Shown: positions 1-11,733, numbered from the stretch's first letter. The stretch is 44,126 bases of DNA from an uncultured Chromatiaceae bacterium (GCA_937923175.1 CALALB010000043.1:1-44126); one strand, 5' to 3'. Notes: generated from the letters alone by a model not told the origin. Numbers and translations are program-made.

Positions 1-203
1 GAACTCGCCCAGTGGGGTGGCGGGGTAAAGGTGGCGCTTGCTGCCCTTGGTCATTGGAATCAGTGGCCCTCGCCCCGCTGTCGGGTCTTGTCCGAGAGGC
101 CAAAAGGAGGGTGCGGCCTGGGCTCAGGGTGTTTGGCATGAACCCAGTAATGCCCTAAAGCACATTCCATTGAATACTGGAGTTTGGCTCCCCCCAGATC
201 AGG
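1..203. other. Left-edge region, no firm gene; possible gene start running off the edge
   Basis: On the minus strand an ATG at 54-52 opens a reading frame of 18 codons that stays open to the window edge (MTKGSKRHLYPATPLGEF). It lies downstream of the kinase genes in the same orientation, so it could be the start of a further gene. No good ribosome binding site precedes it and I do not recognise the peptide. Nothing else in the stretch looks coding on either strand. Confidence 0.15.
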
Positions 204-3200
204 TCAGGCCCCTTTCTCTGCAGACTGGCTGGCGGCAGGATCCGGTCCATCCAAACACCCAAGCGCCTCATCGAAGCTCAGATTGCGGATGGCATTTTCC
301 AGACGCCGATAGAGGGCTGGGGCCAGGTGATCGCGCAAGGCTGGGGCAAGTGCAGCAAAGATCCAGCGCGCCTGGGCCTTATGGTCGGCGAGTGCCTGGC
401 GCAGGGCGGCGATCTGTTCGGGATCCGGTGCAGGCAAAGGCAGTCTGATCTCCCTGGGGACTGGTTCTTTCGCCTCGGCTTGGGCAGAGGCGGCCTGATG
501 GACGATCCAGGGTCTGGCGGCAGCGGCGAGCGCCTCAAGGCTTGCCGCAAGCTGGTTGAGTTCGGATTGAAGACTGCTCTCTGATACACCCTGCTGGGCC
601 AGGGCAAGCTCCAGATGTTCAGCCAGGCGTATGAGCTCAGTGAGCCCGAGATTCCCCGCCTCCCCCCGCAGACGATGGAGCCGCTGGCGCGCTGATTCAT
701 GGGCGCCTATTTGCATTGAGCGGCGCACCTGGTCCGGCAAATCCAGATAGTCGTCAAGCAAACGGCCAAGCAGGCGCCCAAACAGAAGAGGATCGCCGTT
801 GAGACTCTGCGCGGCCTGGGCTGGATTGAATCCAGGCAGCTCGGGGAAGATCCCTGTATCCGGACTTTGGACCTCGACAGCAGCCTGGGCCGTTGCCTGG
901 GCAATGGGCGGGCGTGACTCGACCCAACGCTGGAGACAGGTGATAAGCTGCTCGAGATCGATCGGTTTGGCGAGAAAGTCATTAAATCCAGCAGCGCGGA
1001 TTGCCGCCTGTTCCTCGGCCATGACGCCTGCGGTCAGGGCGATGATCGGTAGGTCCCTTAGACCGAGCTCCTCGCGGATCTTGCTGGCTGCGGTCAGCCC
1101 ATCCATCACCGGCATGCGGATATCCATGAGCACCGCATCGAAGGCTGGGCGAAGGCTGAGGGTCTGGATGGCCTGTTGACCATCGGCCGCGGCGATCACC
1201 TCGGCGCCCTCCTTCTTGAGGAACCGTTCGACCACCTCGCGGTTGATGGTGCTATCGTCGACCACCAAAAAATGCCGGCCGGCCAGGCGCAGGGCGTTGG
1301 CAGGCGGAGGTTGGGGGCTAGTCTTGGCCGGCAGCGTCTCGGGAACGCGCGCCAAGGGTACCTCAAACCAAAAGCGGCTGCCTCGACCCGGCGTACTTTC
1401 CACCCCGATGATCCCACCCATGAGTTCGACCAGGCGCTTGCTAATCGCCAGGCCAAGTCCGGTGCCCCCATATCTGCGGTTGGTTCCCTCATCCAGCTGG
1501 CTGAAGGGTTGAAACAGACGGGGGAGCAGGTGCGGCTCGATCCCGATCCCGGTATCCTCCACCTCAAAACGCAGGCGCAGCCGTTGGCTATCGGCGGCGA
1601 TGACCCTGATGCGCACCCAGACCATGCCCTGGTCGGTGAACTTGATGGCATTGCTGACCAGGTTCAGCAAGACCTGGTCGAGCCGCAAGGGGTCGCCCAG
1701 GAGCGCTCCGATAGGTTTGGCAGGGGTATCGATCCTCAGCACCAGACCGCGCGCCTGGGCGTTGGGAAGCATCAGGCTATCGATCTTGGATAAGAGCTGG
1801 TTAAGGGTGAATGGGCGCTGCTCCAGCCGCAGCCGACCTGCCTCAATCTTGGAAAGATCGAGGATGTCATCGAGGATCGCCAAGAGTGCATCTCCTGCCT
1901 CCTGGATATGTTTGACCAGGGTACCTTGTTCTGGGGTCAGGGGGTCGCGCGCCAGGAGTTGGGCCAAACCCAAGACGGCATTCAGAGGGGTGCGAATCTC
2001 ATGGCTCATATGCGCCAGAAACTCGCTTTTGGCCGCGCTGGCAGCGCGCGCCTCGGCAGTGCGTTCGGCAACCTGGCGCTCGAGGTGGGCGTTTAGCTCG
2101 CGGAAACGGCGCTCGCTGTCGCGCAATGCCATCTCGAGCAACTTGCGCTCGGTGATATCCAGGGTAACCCCACTCATCCGTTCGACCGCACCCTGGGGAT
2201 TGCGATAGGCGCGGCCGCGGACGCTCAGCCAGCGCCAGCCGTCGTCTAAACGCCTGACCCGATATTCGAGCTGGAGCTCGCTGCCCTGGACAAGCAAGCC
2301 AGAAACCTGTTGCTCGATGGAGGGACGATCCTCGGGATGTAAATATTCCAGAAGCTCGGCATAGCCGGGTTCAGCGCCGGGGGAAAGGCCGAATTGCTCG
2401 TGGAAATGGCCCCAGCCGCGGATGCGATCGGTGAGTAGATCCCAGTTCCACAGGCCAAGCTGGGCGCTTTCGATAGCCAGCAACAGCCCCTCCTGGGTGC
2501 GGCGCTGCTCGGTGATATCCGCAACCAGGGCAATAGCACCCCTGTATTCCCCATCGGGTCCGCGCAGGGCGGTAGCGGAGACACTCAGATAACCGAGCTC
2601 ACCGTCCGGCCGCCGAAAACGGCGCTCGATGGTCTCGGGTGGGTCTCCTTGGCGCAGGCGCTCGAGCAAAGCGGCAATCTTCGGCCATTCATCCTCGATG
2701 ACCAGATCGCGCAGCGGGCGCCCGATCAGCGTCTCGGGCGGATAGCCGAGGATCTCGGCATAGCGCGCATTGACCCGCACGATCCGCCCCTCGGCATCGA
2801 TCTCAGAGACCCCCATCAGACCCTGATTGACGATCGCACCTAGCCGTTGCTCGCTGGCAAAACGCGCCGCGGCCTCGCGCGCCGCGATCAACTCGGCCTC
2901 ACGCTCGCGCCGCTCGCTGATATCCTCGATCAGACAGAGTAAATAAGGGGACTCATGCTGAGGGTCCTCTAGGCGCGAGCCGGTCACACTCAGCCAGACG
3001 GATGAGCCATCGGCGCGCAGACAGCGTTTCTCGAGCCTAAGGCTGGTGATCTCGCCAGCCAGCAGGCGGGCGATCTGCTCGCGATGCTGAGCTCGATCCT
3101 CGGGGTGACTGAGCTCGATCCAGGTGCGCCCGAGCAGATCCTCGAGCGGATAGCCGAGGATCTTGGCTAGGATGGCGTTGGCCTCGCAGATGCGGCCGGC

Positions 3201-4295
3201 ACCGGCCTCGACAAGGGCCACCCCGACCGGCAAGAGCTCGATGAGTGTCTGCAAACGGCCTTCGCTGATCCGCTGGGCTTGGATCGCCTCGGCGATGCGA
3301 CCTTCCTGGGCGCGCTGCCAGAGCAGCAAGCCGAGGCTCACCACCAATCCCAGGATGACCCCAGTGACCAGGATCACGACCCAAAACAGGGCATCGACCG
3401 GGGCAAGGGCCTCGGCCTCATCGATCTTGGCAATCAGGATCCAGGGGGTTTGGGCGATCGGGGTACCATAGGCGATCACCGGTTGGCCGAGAGGGTCACA
3501 GCTGCCTTCAATCAGACCCTGAGGTCCAAAGAGGGCCTTGACACAGGTCAGTGGACAAGGGCTAGCGGTGTGCGCGAGCTCAATGCTGAGCGGATGCGCC
3601 GGATCGCGCGGCGGGGTCAGATGCTCGCAGCGTCCATCGCCGCCGCGGATCAACAGGCTCTCGGCGGTCTTGGAGATCCTCGGCCAGCTTTGCAGAAGCG
3701 GTAAGAGAGAGCGGTCGCGTCTCAGGGTCACCTGAAAGACCCCGATGATAGGCCCATCGCGAAAACGGATCGGGCTCAGATAGCCATAGATCCATTCCCC
3801 CTGCGCGTCCTGAACCAGATCGATGAATTGCCCACCTGCGCCTTGACGCACCGCCTCGAGCTGTTCGGGGGCAGGGATCAGACCCAGGCTGCCCTCATGA
3901 AACAGCTCGTGGCCAGCGATGTCGAGGACCCGGGCGCCGCCCCAGCCGCGGGTCTGGATCATCTCCTGGAGACGCTCCTGCATCCAGGCAGCCAGGCTTG
4001 AATCGGTTTGACCCTGATCCAGCCAACGGGCGAGATGCTCGGGCAATTGGGCAGCACCGGTCGACAAGGCGGCGATCTCTGCTTGGGTCTCAGCCAGATG
4101 ATGTTCGATCGCCTGGCGCTGGTATTCGGCGCTCAGCGCCAAGGTCTGCTCGGCCTGCTGGCGGATCAGGATCCGAACCTGGACGAATGTATAGCTGCTG
4201 CTTGCGATGACCACCGCCATGACCCCAAGCATGAGCGCCCAGGAGCGCCAGCCTGCCTGCCATAACCCATCGATCCAGGAAGGTCTCGAGTTCAT
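204..4295 (-). CDS. Membrane hybrid sensor histidine kinase (sensor-PAS3-HisKA-HATPase-REC-HPt)
   Basis: A 1363-residue multi-step phosphorelay kinase. A membrane helix at about 18-40 and another at about 302-326 flank a periplasmic region of roughly 260 residues that resembles a Cache-type sensor. Three PAS domains follow (about 345-465, 485-600, 605-720). The HisKA phosphoacceptor is H765 in [11 protein letters not shown]; the ATPase has the N box (SNAIKF), DTGIGI and [11 protein letters not shown] receiver follows with D1058 in LMDIRMP and a lysine in LAKPI, then an HPt domain with H1207 in [12 protein letters not shown]. After the HPt, residues about 1292-1350 form a tail also seen in three neighbouring kinases. 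Its ATG overlaps the stop of the upstream kinase gene by 4 bases, so the two are probably co-translated. The signal is unknown. There is no DNA-binding output, so phosphate must pass to another protein. Confidence 0.93.
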   Translation of the reverse strand: MNSRPSWIDGLWQAGWRSWALMLGVMAVVIASSSYTFVQVRILIRQQAEQTLALSAEYQRQAIEHHLAETQAEIAALSTGAAQLPEHLARWLDQGQTDSSLAAWMQERLQEMIQTRGWGGARVLDIAGHELFHEGSLGLIPAPEQLEAVRQGAGGQFIDLVQDAQGEWIYGYLSPIRFRDGPIIGVFQVTLRRDRSLLPLLQSWPRISKTAESLLIRGGDGRCEHLTPPRDPAHPLSIELAHTASPCPLTCVKALFGPQGLIEGSCDPLGQPVIAYGTPIAQTPWILIAKIDEAEALAPVDALFWVVILVTGVILGLVVSLGLLLWQRAQEGRIAEAIQAQRISEGRLQTLIELLPVGVALVEAGAGRICEANAILAKILGYPLEDLLGRTWIELSHPEDRAQHREQIARLLAGEITSLRLEKRCLRADGSSVWLSVTGSRLEDPQHESPYLLCLIEDISERREREAELIAAREAAARFASEQRLGAIVNQGLMGVSEIDAEGRIVRVNARYAEILGYPPETLIGRPLRDLVIEDEWPKIAALLERLRQGDPPETIERRFRRPDGELGYLSVSATALRGPDGEYRGAIALVADITEQRRTQEGLLLAIESAQLGLWNWDLLTDRIRGWGHFHEQFGLSPGAEPGYAELLEYLHPEDRPSIEQQVSGLLVQGSELQLEYRVRRLDDGWRWLSVRGRAYRNPQGAVERMSGVTLDITERKLLEMALRDSERRFRELNAHLERQVAERTAEARAASAAKSEFLAHMSHEIRTPLNAVLGLAQLLARDPLTPEQGTLVKHIQEAGDALLAILDDILDLSKIEAGRLRLEQRPFTLNQLLSKIDSLMLPNAQARGLVLRIDTPAKPIGALLGDPLRLDQVLLNLVSNAIKFTDQGMVWVRIRVIAADSQRLRLRFEVEDTGIGIEPHLLPRLFQPFSQLDEGTNRRYGGTGLGLAISKRLVELMGGIIGVESTPGRGSRFWFEVPLARVPETLPAKTSPQPPPANALRLAGRHFLVVDDSTINREVVERFLKKEGAEVIAAADGQQAIQTLSLRPAFDAVLMDIRMPVMDGLTAASKIREELGLRDLPIIALTAGVMAEEQAAIRAAGFNDFLAKPIDLEQLITCLQRWVESRPPIAQATAQAAVEVQSPDTGIFPELPGFNPAQAAQSLNGDPLLFGRLLGRLLDDYLDLPDQVRRSMQIGAHESARQRLHRLRGEAGNLGLTELIRLAEHLELALAQQGVSESSLQSELNQLAASLEALAAAARPWIVHQAASAQAEAKEPVPREIRLPLPAPDPEQIAALRQALADHKAQARWIFAALAPALRDHLAPALYRRLENAIRNLSFDEALGCLDGPDPAASQSAEKGA

Positions 4296-6601
4296 CGCTG
4301 ATCGCCGGCTATCCGACTGCTTAGAAATCGACCAAGCTGCTGGCGCGCCGACTCGAAATCGAGTACAGCAATCGCCTGGGCGATGGGCTCATAGGCAGCC
4401 TGCCAGGGCGTGCCCTGCAGCTCATCAGCCAGCAGGCGGCTGAGAGCGCGCGCGTGGCCGCTTTGGGATTCCAGGAGTTCATTGAGCTGCCTGAGCCGTT
4501 GCAGCAAACCAGACGGATCAGGAGGGAGGACACCGGCCGGCTGGGGTATGTCCTGCGCAACCCTGGTGGCCAGGGAGGGGTCTTGAGCCATCGCTGGCGG
4601 AGACTGGGTGCCTAGGTTTTGGGGCGCGGAGGCCTCTGCTGCCCGTTCCAGACTCACCCGAAACCAGAAGGTGCTACCTTGGCCAGGCGTACTCTTCACC
4701 CCGATCTCGCCGCCCATGATCTCAACCAAGCCCTTGCAGATGCTTAGGCCCAGACCTGATCCACCATAGCGGCGGCTGGTCGAGGCATCCTCCTGATAAA
4801 AGGGATTAAAGAGCTGTTTCTGCAGGGCCTCCGGGATACCTGGGCCAGTATCGCACACCCGGAACTCCAGGTGGACCGCCTCGGGGGTTTGGGCGAGACA
4901 ATCGGCCTCGATCCAGATGCCGCCTTGCTGGGTAAATTTGACGGCATTGCCGACCAGGTCATTGAGGATCTGAGAGAGGCGTAGTGGATCGCCCTTGAGC
5001 CAGTCGGGGAGGTCGGGACTTAGGGTCATCTGCAGGCTCGATCCCTTGCGCTCGGCTTGGATCTCGAACAAGGCATGGGTGCGCTCAAGCACGCTGGATA
5101 GACGGAAGGGGGTCGATTCGAGCACCATCCGTCCAGCGGCGATCTTGGAATAATCCAGGATATCGTTCAACAGGCCAAGCAAGGAATGGCTGGCCAATTG
5201 GATCCTTTCTGGATAATCGCGCTGGTGGGGGGTGAGGGAGGATGCGAGGAGCAGCTCGGTCAAACCGGTGATGGCCTGCAGCGGGGTGCGGATCTCATGG
5301 CTCATATTGGCAAGGAATCGATCCTTGGCCCGGTTGGCCGACTCGGCGGCATCGCGCGCTAGCATCAGCGCCCGTTCATAGCGCTGACGCTCGGTGATAT
5401 CTCGGCCATTGAGGATCAGCCCTCTGACCGCTGGGTTGGAGGTCAGGTTGGTGAGCAAGAGCTCGATGTCGCGCCAACTGCCATCGGCATGACGCATCCG
5501 CCAACTCGCCAACAAGGGGATCTCGGGGGATAGAAAGGCTCGCGCCAGCATTTTGGCAGCGCGCTCTCGATCATTTGGATGGATTAGCTCAAACAGCGAG
5601 ATCTTTGTAGACGCCAGCGGGGTCCAACCAAAGATCCGCGCAAACGACTGGCTGACAAACTGGGGACGCAACTCGGCATCCAGCAGCAGGATCAGATCGG
5701 AGGTATAACGGGCAAGGGCAGCAAAACGCCGTTCCTGTTGCGCTAAGGTGTGCTCGCTGCGCAGACGCTCGGCCTCGCGGCTTGCAATCGCCTGGCGGAT
5801 CATGCTGAGCAAGGTTAGGCATGACCCGCTGAGTACTAGGGCCAGGAATAGTGGTTCCTGACCCAGCTTGCTGAGATGCGCCGGCATCCACCCAAATGCC
5901 GACGCGATCAGCAGGGCATAAACAGCGGCGATGGCAAGATAGGGGAGAATGGCAAGGGTCCAGGACCAGGGAGGAGGTGGTCGATAGATGGCCCGCTGTT
6001 CCTGCGGCTGGGCCGCCAGATAGGCGGCCGTCATCATCATCAGCGACCCGAGGTGATCAAACCCATCGCTGATCCCCCCCACGGCATAGCTTTCCTGGGC
6101 CTCCTGCCAGGAAAAGATCAGATCGGCACCCAAAAAGGCCCCCAGACCGGCCAGTAGCCAACGCCGCGGCCAGGGGCTAGTGGCCTGGCGGGGCCTGAGC
6201 ACCCAGGCTGCCAGCGCGATCGACAGCAGGGTATCGCCGACCGGATAGGCCAGGCTGAGAGAGAGTCTGAGGCCGCCGATCTCCTGGGGGTCGGCGATGG
6301 CGCTGAGCAGAAAATACCAAACCAGGAGGAGTGCACTGATAGCCACAATAGTGACATCGGTCCACACCAGCCAACCCTCGATCGGGTTTGCAAAAGGTCG
6401 GCTAAACTGCAGGATGCCGGCAAAGGTCAGGGGAAGATAGGCCAGATGAAAAGGATCGGCAACAGAAGGGAAAGAATCGAGCCCTTGTAGCTCATGGCCA
6501 AACCAGATGAGCTCGCCGATCAGATAGCTCAGATTGCCATAGCTGATCAGGCGCCAACCGGCTCGGCCCGATTTATCCAGATGGGATGCGCGGGAGGGCA
6601 A
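4292..6601 (-). CDS. Membrane PAS sensor histidine kinase, N-terminus probably longer
   Basis: At least 769 residues. The N-terminal ~230 residues are a multi-helix membrane sensor (several hydrophobic segments, with the conserved-looking stretch [15 protein letters not shown]). Next come a coiled linker, a PAS domain (about 285-405), HisKA with H435 in [10 protein letters not shown], and HATPase with GNAVKF, DTGPGI and GGSGLGLSI. There is no receiver. Residues about 697-757 form the C-terminal module shared with neighbouring kinases. The start given is a TTG and is doubtful: the same frame continues upstream through a strongly hydrophobic helix (ANLLFLFTIASLWILSL, about 6610-6660) back to a TGA near 6730, with no ATG or GTG. 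Either a rare start codon is used or a frameshift has separated the true start. It overlaps the next kinase gene by 4 bases. Confidence 0.85.
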   Translation of the reverse strand: MPSRASHLDKSGRAGWRLISYGNLSYLIGELIWFGHELQGLDSFPSVADPFHLAYLPLTFAGILQFSRPFANPIEGWLVWTDVTIVAISALLLVWYFLLSAIADPQEIGGLRLSLSLAYPVGDTLLSIALAAWVLRPRQATSPWPRRWLLAGLGAFLGADLIFSWQEAQESYAVGGISDGFDHLGSLMMMTAAYLAAQPQEQRAIYRPPPPWSWTLAILPYLAIAAVYALLIASAFGWMPAHLSKLGQEPLFLALVLSGSCLTLLSMIRQAIASREAERLRSEHTLAQQERRFAALARYTSDLILLLDAELRPQFVSQSFARIFGWTPLASTKISLFELIHPNDRERAAKMLARAFLSPEIPLLASWRMRHADGSWRDIELLLTNLTSNPAVRGLILNGRDITERQRYERALMLARDAAESANRAKDRFLANMSHEIRTPLQAITGLTELLLASSLTPHQRDYPERIQLASHSLLGLLNDILDYSKIAAGRMVLESTPFRLSSVLERTHALFEIQAERKGSSLQMTLSPDLPDWLKGDPLRLSQILNDLVGNAVKFTQQGGIWIEADCLAQTPEAVHLEFRVCDTGPGIPEALQKQLFNPFYQEDASTSRRYGGSGLGLSICKGLVEIMGGEIGVKSTPGQGSTFWFRVSLERAAEASAPQNLGTQSPPAMAQDPSLATRVAQDIPQPAGVLPPDPSGLLQRLRQLNELLESQSGHARALSRLLADELQGTPWQAAYEPIAQAIAVLDFESARQQLGRFLSSRIAGDQR

Positions 6602-7042
6602 TAGGCTGAGTATCCACAGTGAGGCAATAGTAAACAGGAAAAGCAGGTTGGCGATCAGCGTCCGCTGGGGGTGGACCCAGCGGCAGGTCTTGTCTGGATG
6701 TCCGGAGATAAGGGGCAGAGTCCTGAATCATGCGTCTGCGGTCTGGGCCCTTGAGGCGCCAGCTTGCCGTTACTTGCAATGCACGCGAAACAACTGCAGT
6801 AAGGATAAGGGATCAGCCGGGGCCAAGTCCGTGCCCTGCCTCTAGACGCAGCACCCTGTCATAGGGGCATATTTAGGCTAGTCAAGGCATTTGCCTGGTA
6901 GCCATAATGAGCCATGCGTCTGTCATGCCGCTCTTTCTGCGAAACCCGGTCATCATACCGCCGCCGATTGTCCGGGCCTCTGCCAGGTCCATTGGGGTCT
7001 TGAGCAGTTCCACTACCTCGACTGATAGCATTTGCATCCTGA
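6602..7042. promoter_or_regulatory. Divergent region between two sensory operons
   Basis: About 440 bases separate the minus-strand kinase start from the plus-strand CheB-CheR start. The part up to about 6730 on the minus strand still encodes a hydrophobic helix in frame with the kinase, so the real non-coding region is nearer 310 bases. Both operons must have promoters here. I could not pick out a convincing -35/-10 pair or a strong operator palindrome by eye. Confidence 0.4.
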
Positions 7043-9988
7043 ATGGAAAAGACCACCCAACTCCCCGTACCCGCAGATCCGAGCGCTGCTCAACCCAGGC
7101 CGTTCGATGGTTATGTCATCTGTATCGGTGCCTCGGCCGGTGGGCTCGATGCCCTCGAAAGGTTCTTCAAGGCCTGTCCGACCGATCTCGGGGTGGCCTT
7201 TGTGGTCGTCCAGCACCTGTCGCCTGACCATAAGAGCATGATGAGCAACCTCCTGGCCCGTCATACGGCAATGCCGGTGACCATGGTCGAGGACGACATG
7301 CCGATGGAGGCCGATCATGTCTATCTGATCCCTCCCGGCGCCATCATGCATGTCACCAAGGGCCATCTGCATCTGACGCCCAAGAACCCGCGCGGGCTGA
7401 CCCTGCCGATCGATATCTTTTTTTCGTCCCTGGCCGATGTGTATGGCCGGCATGCCGTCGGGATCATCCTCTCTGGCACTGGGACAGATGGCACCCGCGG
7501 GGCGGTGGCGATCAATGCCGCCGGCGGTTTTTTGATGGCCCAGGAGCCCGAGTCGGCCAGGTTTGACGGCATGCCGCGCAGCGTGATCGCGACCGGCCTG
7601 GTGGACGCCATCCTGCCCCCCGAGGAATTGCCCGCCCGCCTGGTAGCCCATATCCGCAATCTCCCTTATCAGGCCCCGGAGAATGAGCCGCCGCGCTTCG
7701 TCCCGCGCGCCAATATGACCAACGAGGAGTTGTTGGCGGCACTATTGCACCTGTTGCACCAGGTCGGGGGGATCGACTTTTCGGATTACAAACCGACCAC
7801 GGTGATGCGCCGCATCGAACGCCGCATGCAGGTGCGCCACACACCTGAGCTCTATCAGTATTACGATCTGCTCGAGCACGACCGCAACGAGCTCATCACC
7901 TTGCGGCGCGAGATGCTGATCTCGGTGACGAGCTTCTTTCGCGACGCCGAGACCTTCAATGTGCTGGCCGAAACCGTCATCCAACCGATGGTCGCCGAGC
8001 GCCCGCAAAACGAGCAGATTCGCGTCTGGATCGCCGGGGTGGCGACGGGTGAGGAGGCCTATAGCATCGGGATGCTGTTCATCGAGGCCTTCGAACGCGC
8101 GCACCGCTGGCCCAATCTGAAGATCTTTGCCACCGATGTCGATCAGCAATGTATCGAGACCGCGAGCATCGGCCAGTATCCGGAATCGGCAGCAGCCGAG
8201 CTCTCGCCCGAACGTCTCGAGCGTTTTTTCATCAGGCATGGCGATCGCTTCGTGGTCAAAAACGAGCTGCGTCAATGCATCATCTTTGCCCGACATAACC
8301 TGCTCGCCGACCCCCCTTTCACCAAGATGGACCTGGTGGTCTGCCGCAACACCCTGATCTATTTCAAATCCACCGCTCAGGAGCATGCATTGCGGTCCTT
8401 GCAATATGCCCTGCGCGAGGGCGGGGTATTGCTGTTGGGCTCCAGCGAGTCGCTCTCGGCCTCGACCGAAGGTCTGCAAACGATCAACGCCAAACATAAG
8501 CTCTTTCGGCGCGTCGGCCCCATGTCCCTGCCCCTGCTCGACCGCAAGGGCGCAGCCTTGCTGACACCGCCCACCCTGGGTAAACCGCCGGCGCTCAATA
8601 AACTGCGCCGTGGCGCGCGGGAATCCTCGCTCGCCGAACAAGGCGCAGCCAAGCTCATCGCCCTCTATGCGCCAGCCTCGATCCTGGTCAATGCCCAGCA
8701 TGAGGCCGTCCATCTGTTTGGCGATGTCAATCCCTATCTCCAGGCCCGCGAAGGGACGGCAAGCCTTGAGATCAACCGCCTATTGCCGGATAAGCTCACA
8801 CCGGTGGCCGCGGCCCTGTTGTACAAGTCAGCGCGCGACCGCCGCTCGATCGTTTCCGATGTCCTGGATGTCACCCTCAAGACCGGGGAAAGGCGTACCC
8901 TGCGCCTCTCGGCCCATCCGTTCAACGCCGAGGATGGGGAGCGCCTGACCCTGTTGTGTTTTGAGCAGCTGCCCAGCCAACCGAGCCAGGAGACGCTCGA
9001 ATCATTGGATCTCAATACCGAGACCATGGCGCGGGTTGCCGTACTCGAACGCGAGCTGGCTGCGACCCGCGAGAGCCTGCAGGCAACAATCGAGGAGCTC
9101 GAGACCTCCAACGAGGAGCTTCAGGCAACCAATGAGGAGCTGATGGCCTCGAATGAAGAGCTGCAAAGCGCAAACGAGGAGCTGCAATCGGTCAATGAGG
9201 AGATGAGCACGGTCAATGCCGAGTTCCAGGAAAAGATGATGGTGCTCAACCGCCTGAATGCCGACCTCGATAGCATGGCCCGGGCCGTCGGGGTGGCGAC
9301 CATCTTTTTGGATGCGGATCTGCATATCACCCGCTTTAGCCCGGATGCAACCCAGATCTTCAAGCTGCGCGATTCGGACACCGGCCGGCATCTTGGGGAC
9401 ATCTCACATGTGCTGAATTATCCAGAATTGCTCGATGACCTGCGCCGGACCCTGATGAGCCAGCGCACGGTCGAGACCGAGGTGACCACGCTCGATGAAA
9501 AGCGGGTGTATCTCGCGCGCATCCTGCCCTATTCCATCCCCTCGACCACGCTCAACGGGGTGGTGGCGACCTTTGTCGATGTCACTGCCTTTCACGACGT
9601 GCGCCGCTTGCAATCCATCCTGGATGCCTTGCCCGAGCATATCGCGGTGCTCGACCATAGCGGGGTGGTGACCATGGTCAATGCCGCCTGGCGGCGCTTT
9701 GCCCGCGCCAATGGTGACAAGGATCCGCGCCGCTGCAATCCCGGTATCAATTATCTAGAGGTGCACCAGTCCAGACCGCTGCAAGAGGACCCCTATGCCA
9801 AGAACGCCTATCAGGGGCTTGTAGGTGTGCTCGAGGGGACCTTGCCGATCTTCTCCATGGAATATCCCTATCGCACCGCCGATGCCGAGTATTGGTTCGT
9901 TATGAATGTAGCCCCGGTGATGACCCAGGACATCGGCGCCGTGGTAAGCCACATCAATATCAGCAATTGGTACCGGAGCCCCTCATGA
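7043..9988 (+). CDS. CheB-CheR-PAS fusion (chemotaxis methylesterase/methyltransferase)
   Basis: A 981-residue cytoplasmic fusion. Residues about 20-210 are a CheB methylesterase domain with the expected catalytic triad: S31 in GASAGG, H58 in HLSPDH and D149 in SGTGTDG. There is no N-terminal receiver, so it cannot be controlled as classical CheB is. Residues about 225-495 are a CheR SAM-dependent methyltransferase (GVATGEEAYSIGM near 332-344, then CRNTLIYF). A long coiled coil with NEEL heptads spans about 665-735, followed by two PAS-like domains (about 740-850 and 855-975). The architecture is a known one in proteobacteria. Its stop overlaps the next kinase's ATG, so it is translationally coupled to a histidine kinase. 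No cheA or cheW is in the window. Confidence 0.95.
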   Translation: MEKTTQLPVPADPSAAQPRPFDGYVICIGASAGGLDALERFFKACPTDLGVAFVVVQHLSPDHKSMMSNLLARHTAMPVTMVEDDMPMEADHVYLIPPGAIMHVTKGHLHLTPKNPRGLTLPIDIFFSSLADVYGRHAVGIILSGTGTDGTRGAVAINAAGGFLMAQEPESARFDGMPRSVIATGLVDAILPPEELPARLVAHIRNLPYQAPENEPPRFVPRANMTNEELLAALLHLLHQVGGIDFSDYKPTTVMRRIERRMQVRHTPELYQYYDLLEHDRNELITLRREMLISVTSFFRDAETFNVLAETVIQPMVAERPQNEQIRVWIAGVATGEEAYSIGMLFIEAFERAHRWPNLKIFATDVDQQCIETASIGQYPESAAAELSPERLERFFIRHGDRFVVKNELRQCIIFARHNLLADPPFTKMDLVVCRNTLIYFKSTAQEHALRSLQYALREGGVLLLGSSESLSASTEGLQTINAKHKLFRRVGPMSLPLLDRKGAALLTPPTLGKPPALNKLRRGARESSLAEQGAAKLIALYAPASILVNAQHEAVHLFGDVNPYLQAREGTASLEINRLLPDKLTPVAAALLYKSARDRRSIVSDVLDVTLKTGERRTLRLSAHPFNAEDGERLTLLCFEQLPSQPSQETLESLDLNTETMARVAVLERELAATRESLQATIEELETSNEELQATNEELMASNEELQSANEELQSVNEEMSTVNAEFQEKMMVLNRLNADLDSMARAVGVATIFLDADLHITRFSPDATQIFKLRDSDTGRHLGDISHVLNYPELLDDLRRTLMSQRTVETEVTTLDEKRVYLARILPYSIPSTTLNGVVATFVDVTAFHDVRRLQSILDALPEHIAVLDHSGVVTMVNAAWRRFARANGDKDPRRCNPGINYLEVHQSRPLQEDPYAKNAYQGLVGVLEGTLPIFSMEYPYRTADAEYWFVMNVAPVMTQDIGAVVSHINISNWYRSPS

Positions 9989-11733
9989 ACCGCCGACGCC
10001 GGGCGATGAACCTGAACGAGTTGCGCGAGCGCGCCGAGCGGGCGATCGCCGATGGTCAATCCTCCTTGGCTGCGGCTCTGGACGAACCCAGCTCGCTGGA
10101 GCTTACCCATCTGATCGAGGAGCTCAGGATCTATCAGGCTGAGCTCGAGCTCCAAAACGAGGAGCTCAATCAGGCGCAAGACCAGCTCGCCCAGGCCAAA
10201 GAGCGTTATCGAAGACTCTTCGATGACCTGCCGGTGCCGGCCTTGGTGGTCGATGGCAATGGATTCATTGCCGAAATCAATGCCCAGGGCTATCAAATAT
10301 TGGGCCTCAGTCCCCAGGCCTCATTGCGGCGCTGGGCCTTTGCGCGCTTCTTTATGCCTGCAGATGCCGATCGTCTGTTATTACACCTGAGTACCCTGGA
10401 GGCAGCCGCCCCCCTGGTGCGCCTTGAGTCGATGCATCTGAAGGCCGATGGGGGGATTGCCTGCTATGACCTGCATCTCATGTCTTTGCACCCTGATCCA
10501 GGCGGCGATGATTGGCAAGCCTTGGTGGTATTCATCGATCGCAGTCCTGAGGAGGCGCTTAAGACGCTCTCGGCCGAGCTGGCGCGCGCCAAATTGCTTG
10601 CTGAACAAGCCAGTGCCGCCAAAAGCACCTTTCTGGCCAAAATCGGCCATGAATTGCGCACCCCTTTAAATGCCCTGCTCGGTCTGTCGAGTCTATTACT
10701 CGAGGAGAAGGGATCCTTGAGCGCCTGGCAAGAGGATTATCTGACTAAGATCAATGCGGCGGCCGAGGCACTGGCTAGCCTGATCAGCGACATCCTGGAT
10801 GACGCCAGGTTTGCCGACAGTGGACTCAAGTTCGACGCCATTGCCCTCAGTATCGAGGATCTCTTGACCAATACGCGGCGGCTGTTTGCCCCCCTTGCCG
10901 AGGCCAAAGGGTTGAGGTTCGAATGTCTGGCCGATCCACGCATTCCTGATCTCCTGATCGGCGATCCCTTGCGTATCCAGCAGGTGCTCAACCATTTGGT
11001 CGACAACGCCCTGAAGTTCACTGAACATGGGGGGGTGCGCGTCTGGGTGGAGCAGCAAAATCAGGCACCCAGCAGTGCAGCGCCAACCGTGGGTCCAAAC
11101 GATCCGCTGTCGCCAGGTCAGGCTGATCGACCGCCGCTGAGGCCTGAGGCCAAGGATATGCTGCCTGCTGCCTCTGCTGTCTGCTGGATCCGTTTTACAG
11201 TCAGCGATACCGGGCTGGGCTTGGAGCGCGAGCAGCTCGCCCATCTCTGGTCAGCCCCATTGCCAGAGGATCCGTCAGTCAGCCAGGTCCTCCCCAGGAT
11301 AGGGCGCGGTTTAACCATTAGCCGGCGTTTGGTCGAACGCATGGGTGGGCGGATCGGGGTTGACAGCAAACTGGGCCATGGGAGTGTTTTTTACTTTGAG
11401 CTACCGCTGAGCATCCCCCTGAGCATGGCCGATATCGCTACCCAGGCTCAGCCGGGCAGCCGATCCGGGCCTGCGGATCAATCCGTTGGCGCCTTATCCG
11501 AACCGCTCGATCTGCTCGCCCTCCAGACCCGTTTCAAACAACTCGGCTGGCTGCTCGACCATCAACTCAGCCGGGCGCGGGTCTTGAGCGCCGAGATCGA
11601 ACAATCCCTGCAAGGCACCTATCTGCAGGACGAATACAGTCCGATTGCCCAAGCGATCCGCCAGCTCGACTTTGCGGCTGCACTGACGGCATTACAGCGA
11701 CTGGCTGCCAGGCAAGGTTGGCTATTGTCATGA
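9985..11733 (+). CDS. Soluble PAS sensor histidine kinase
   Basis: A 582-residue kinase with no membrane segment. I chose the ATG at 9985 because it overlaps the preceding stop as ATGA; the frame is open further upstream but only as a shadow of the cheB-cheR gene. An N-terminal coiled segment contains IYQAELELQNEEL, followed by PAS (about 75-190), HisKA with H222 in KIGHELRTPLN, and HATPase with DNALKF and DTGLGL. Two oddities stand out. About 45 proline-rich residues are inserted between the N box and the G1 box (about 357-400). The G2 box is reduced to IGRGLTIS instead of the usual GTGLGLAIS, so ATP-lid function may be weakened. Residues about 508-573 are the shared C-terminal kinase module. 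The next gene overlaps by 4 bases. Confidence 0.9.
   Translation: MNRRRRAMNLNELRERAERAIADGQSSLAAALDEPSSLELTHLIEELRIYQAELELQNEELNQAQDQLAQAKERYRRLFDDLPVPALVVDGNGFIAEINAQGYQILGLSPQASLRRWAFARFFMPADADRLLLHLSTLEAAAPLVRLESMHLKADGGIACYDLHLMSLHPDPGGDDWQALVVFIDRSPEEALKTLSAELARAKLLAEQASAAKSTFLAKIGHELRTPLNALLGLSSLLLEEKGSLSAWQEDYLTKINAAAEALASLISDILDDARFADSGLKFDAIALSIEDLLTNTRRLFAPLAEAKGLRFECLADPRIPDLLIGDPLRIQQVLNHLVDNALKFTEHGGVRVWVEQQNQAPSSAAPTVGPNDPLSPGQADRPPLRPEAKDMLPAASAVCWIRFTVSDTGLGLEREQLAHLWSAPLPEDPSVSQVLPRIGRGLTISRRLVERMGGRIGVDSKLGHGSVFYFELPLSIPLSMADIATQAQPGSRSGPADQSVGALSEPLDLLALQTRFKQLGWLLDHQLSRARVLSAEIEQSLQGTYLQDEYSPIAQAIRQLDFAAALTALQRLAARQGWLLS

Noticed and set aside
7742..8713. Long minus-strand open frame opposite cheB-cheR
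   Set aside because: It is a shadow of the well-supported plus-strand gene, with no protein-like motifs.
9080..9230. Short tandem repeats in cheB-cheR (NEEL heptads)
   Set aside because: They encode a regular coiled coil that is normal for this fusion family, not a CRISPR or satellite repeat.
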